From NCBI RefSeq assembly GCF_017826695.1, contig NZ_JAFFZW010000001.1, forward strand, positions 930,001 to 994,000: a stretch of DNA of 64,000 nt, read 5' to 3'. The position numbers and the translations under genes are program-made. Positions within the stretch are counted from its first letter, which is position 1. The number at the start of each line of letters is the position of its first letter. Below, piece by piece: positions 61,815 through 64,000 of the stretch. The notes beneath the pieces were generated by a model. The model was not told the origin of the DNA, did not search any database, and worked only from the letters and a program-made list of their open reading frames with translations. This stretch comes from Pseudomonas alliivorans. Lineage in GTDB: Bacteria > Pseudomonadota > Gammaproteobacteria > Pseudomonadales > Pseudomonadaceae.

Positions 61815-61847
61815 ACACACAAGGGCCTTCGAGGCCCTTTTGTGTGT
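61815..61847 (+). terminator. Rho-independent terminator of the inositol transporter operon
   Basis: ACACAAGGGCCT and AGGCCCTTTTGTGT form a long stem with a short TTCG-type loop (61817–61846), 12 nt after the permease stop. The TTTT lies within the right arm. Confidence 0.88.
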
Positions 61848-62105
61848 TGCAAGGTAGCTGGAACCGATTGGTTCTGTGCCGGTCAGACCCTCATCCAACC
61901 GAGCGCAATACAGGTTTGGTGCCCGGTTTTCAGGGGCTGCCGCGCAATTGTTGGCCAAAAAACTTCAATTGTGTTGCCGAGTGCGCGAGGCGGCCTTAGA
62001 CTGCCGCCCCTCGTAAATTGAGTGCCTGGTGGCGCTTGGAGATCATGGCGCTTGTACGGCAACGTTGAGCCGCTCCTCAATGCACGTTTTTTTATAGAGA
62101 AATCA

Positions 62106-62510
62106 ATGACAAAGGAAAAGTTGCTGGCCATGCCGGCCGATGACTACATGAACGCCGAGCAGCACGCTTTCTTCGTCGAGCTGTTGCAGAACATGAAGGT
62201 CGAAATCCACGAGCGAATCGAGCAGAGCCGCATTGCCATCGAAAGCCTGGATACGCCTGCCGACCCTGCCGATGCTGCCTCTGTCGAAGAAGAGCGTCAC
62301 TGGCTGGTAAACGTGATCGACCGTGACCAGCGCATGCTGCCGCAGCTGGAAATGGCCCTTTCGCGTATCGCTGAAGACACCTTCGGCTGGTGCGATGACA
62401 GTGGCGAGCCGATCGGCCTGAAGCGTCTGCTGATCAGCCCGACGACCAAGTATTGCATCGAAGCGCAAGAGCGCCACGAGCAGATCGACAAGCACCAGCG
62501 CCAGGCCTGA
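62106..62510 (+). CDS. dksA2: DksA2-type zinc-independent RNA polymerase-binding protein
   Basis: The protein has 134 residues, the length of P. aeruginosa DksA2. The DxxDxA coiled-coil tip motif is intact as D53, D56, A58 (DPADAA). The zinc-finger positions read C96, S99, C117, A120 (GWCDDSGEPIG … TKYCIEAQE), so two of four cysteines are replaced, as in DksA2 (Cys-Thr-Cys-Ala), which works without zinc. Acts with ppGpp at RNA polymerase in the family. The preceding 258-bp gap shows no obvious Zur-type palindrome. Confidence 0.85.
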   Translation: MTKEKLLAMPADDYMNAEQHAFFVELLQNMKVEIHERIEQSRIAIESLDTPADPADAASVEEERHWLVNVIDRDQRMLPQLEMALSRIAEDTFGWCDDSGEPIGLKRLLISPTTKYCIEAQERHEQIDKHQRQA

Positions 62511-62536
62511 TCCACAGGCAGCGGGCAGGTGTCACG

Positions 62537-62570
62537 AAACCGGGAGGCGAGCAATTGCCTCCCGGTTTTC
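62537..62570 (+). terminator. Rho-independent terminator of dksA2
   Basis: ACCGGGAGGC (62539–62548) and GCCTCCCGGT (62557–62566) form a 10-bp stem with an 8-nt loop, followed by TTTC. It starts 28 nt after the stop codon. Confidence 0.92.
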
Positions 62571-62692
62571 TTGTGCCTGCGATTTATTAAAGGGAATGTT
62601 GCCCACTACCACCAATGGCTCATGGCAGATGGCCGGTTTCTAGCGTTTAATGAGGACAAACAACGATAAATAGACGCTTGGGGTGATGCAGC

Positions 62693-64000
62693 ATGTCCGA
62701 CAACGCATTCGTGGCAAAACGGCTCTGGGTCCCCGTGCTACAGACGCTCGCCCTGTGCCTGCTGCTGGCGACGAGCAATTTTGCCAGCGTCTCCCTTTAC
62801 CTCGCCGTGCCGGTTGTCCTGTTGGTGATCTGGTTGCCACGTCTGCTGCCCGCAAACACCGCCCGGCCCGTGGAAGCACCGGAAGACAGCGCCATCGGGC
62901 GTCTGACCCGTGACCTCTCCCACACCACCAGCCACAACGCGCTTTCCGCTGCGCAGGTCGCGTTTTCCGTGCGCCAGCTGGCAGGCAGGGTGCAGTCGCA
63001 ACTCGATGCTGCGGAACAGGTGGTGGGCAGCGCCGATGTCATGATTGCCACTGAACGACAGACCGCCCAACTGAGTCAGCAGGCCCTTAGCGCGGCCAGC
63101 CAGGCCCGTCAGCGAAGTGATGCGGGCAGCGTGGTCCTGAACGAATCCATCCAGCGCATGCACCGCCTGAGTCAGGGAGCGGTGGACAGCCGTGAATTGA
63201 TCGAGGCGTTGAATCAACGCAGTGAAGAAATCCAGCGTGTGACGTTGGTGATCCAGTCCATTGCCAGCCAGACCAACCTGCTGGCACTCAACGCTGCCAT
63301 TGAGGCCGCGCGCGCTGGCGAGCACGGGCGTGGCTTTGCCGTGGTGGCCGATGAGGTGCGCGGACTCGCCGGCCGCACAGCCAGCGCTACGCAGGAAGTC
63401 GGGCAGATGGTCGCCGATATCCAGCAACGCACCAGTCAGGTTGTCGAGCAGATCCGCCAGTTGTCGACGGATCTGGACAGCGGTGTCCAGCAGGTGGAAC
63501 TGACCGGCGAGCACCTTGAGAGCATTGCACGTCTGGCGGTCGAGGTGGAAAGTCAGGTGGGTGAAATTGCCCATGGCGCGCAGACCAATCAGGATCAGTT
63601 GGCTGGCCTGTTCGTTGCGGTCGAGCGCATGCGCAGCGATCTGGCCGTCAGCGATGAGCAGACCCGGCATCTGGCTCAGGCGGCCGTACAGATGGAGGGG
63701 CAGGCTGAAACCATCAGCCAGCGTCTGGCACAGGTCGGTCTGGATGACTACCATCAGCGCATCTATGACCTGGCCCGCGAAGGTGCACAGCAGATCGCAG
63801 CGAAGTTCGAAGCCGATATCGAACGGGGAACCGTCAGCCTCGATGATTTGTTCGACCGGCAGTACAAACCCATCCCGAACACGTCGCCGACGCGTTTCAA
63901 TACCCGTTTCGACCGTTATACCGATCAGGTCCTGCCCGCTGTGCAGGAACCGTTGCTGTCACGGCATGAGGGGCTGGTCTTCGCCATTGCCTGCACGCAG
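62693..64000 (+). CDS. Methyl-accepting chemotaxis protein (3' end outside window)
   Basis: Starts at the ATG at 62693 (GGGGTGA upstream); 436 codons to the window end without a stop. Two adjacent membrane helices (about 12–28 and 33–52) with no periplasmic sensor between them. Long methylation coiled coil; signalling hairpin at about 190–235 ([40 protein letters not shown]). After about residue 365 a further domain begins ([33 protein letters not shown]), so the sensor is probably cytoplasmic and C-terminal, cut by the edge. Ligand unknown. Confidence 0.9.
   Translation, partial: MSDNAFVAKRLWVPVLQTLALCLLLATSNFASVSLYLAVPVVLLVIWLPRLLPANTARPVEAPEDSAIGRLTRDLSHTTSHNALSAAQVAFSVRQLAGRVQSQLDAAEQVVGSADVMIATERQTAQLSQQALSAASQARQRSDAGSVVLNESIQRMHRLSQGAVDSRELIEALNQRSEEIQRVTLVIQSIASQTNLLALNAAIEAARAGEHGRGFAVVADEVRGLAGRTASATQEVGQMVADIQQRTSQVVEQIRQLSTDLDSGVQQVELTGEHLESIARLAVEVESQVGEIAHGAQTNQDQLAGLFVAVERMRSDLAVSDEQTRHLAQAAVQMEGQAETISQRLAQVGLDDYHQRIYDLAREGAQQIAAKFEADIERGTVSLDDLFDRQYKPIPNTSPTRFNTRFDRYTDQVLPAVQEPLLSRHEGLVFAIACTQ

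Noticed and set aside
62642..62668. FliA promoter before the chemoreceptor gene
   Set aside because: AACGATAAA resembles part of GCCGATAA, but the -35 position reads AGCG instead of TAAA.

Overview
The window looks like a chromosomal segment from a member of the Pseudomonas syringae complex. I infer this from GC-rich codon use, the gene order slt–(div) uup–fadBA–topA–sulA/lexA–psrA–nagZ–mtnP familiar from Pseudomonas chromosomes, a Pseudomonas-type REP doublet, and a psl-type exopolysaccharide cluster without pslC. No database search was possible; all names come from motifs, lengths and gene order. No tRNA, rRNA, CRISPR array, prophage or insertion sequence was seen.

Region 1 (1–3800): a partial EthD-domain gene, a LysR regulator, a TDT-family transporter, and a second, YeiE-like LysR regulator divergent from the transporter, with nested inverted repeats between them. 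Region 2 (3852–18156, minus strand): an 11-gene psl-like operon (pslA, B, D, E, F, G, H, I, J, an extra hexapeptide acyltransferase, pslK) with mostly overlapping genes. It covers precursor synthesis, chain assembly, periplasmic hydrolase, outer-membrane export and flippase. pslC is absent, and a hairpin occupies the pslB–pslD gap.

Region 3 (18157–24475): a yegS lipid kinase, a NarX/NarL-like two-component pair, two unknown small genes and cheV. The cheV promoter has a good sigma-28 (FliA) match. A MOSC-domain gene follows. Region 4 (24518–41522) is housekeeping: slt, uup, a universal stress protein, a probable minus-strand small RNA, fadB–fadA, a DUF1653 gene, topA, two small conserved genes, the SOS pair lexA–sulA with two LexA boxes, psrA with a palindromic operator in its own promoter, nagZ and a methylthioinosine phosphorylase. 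Tandem near-matches to the psrA operator lie upstream of fadB, fitting PsrA control of beta-oxidation.

Region 5 (41579–45999): a cytochrome b561, a secreted unknown protein, and a translationally coupled ybhP–clsB–ybhN phospholipid operon. Region 6 (46060–61847): a complete inositol catabolic locus, with an RpiR-type regulator divergent from iolC(-DUF2090)–iolE–iolB–iolA–iolI–iolD–iolG–iolW-like, then a three-gene sugar ABC importer. The same inverted repeat, TGGAA-N6-TTCCA, lies in front of both the iolC unit and the transporter unit, so it is a strong candidate for the regulator's operator. Region 7 (62106–64000): a zinc-site-deficient DksA2-type protein and a methyl-accepting chemotaxis protein cut by the window end.

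The least explained items are the minus-strand sRNA candidate near 29.7 kb, the two unknown genes opposite cheV with a half-site cluster, the 58-codon ORF in the inositol transporter leader, and the degenerate P-loop of PslE.
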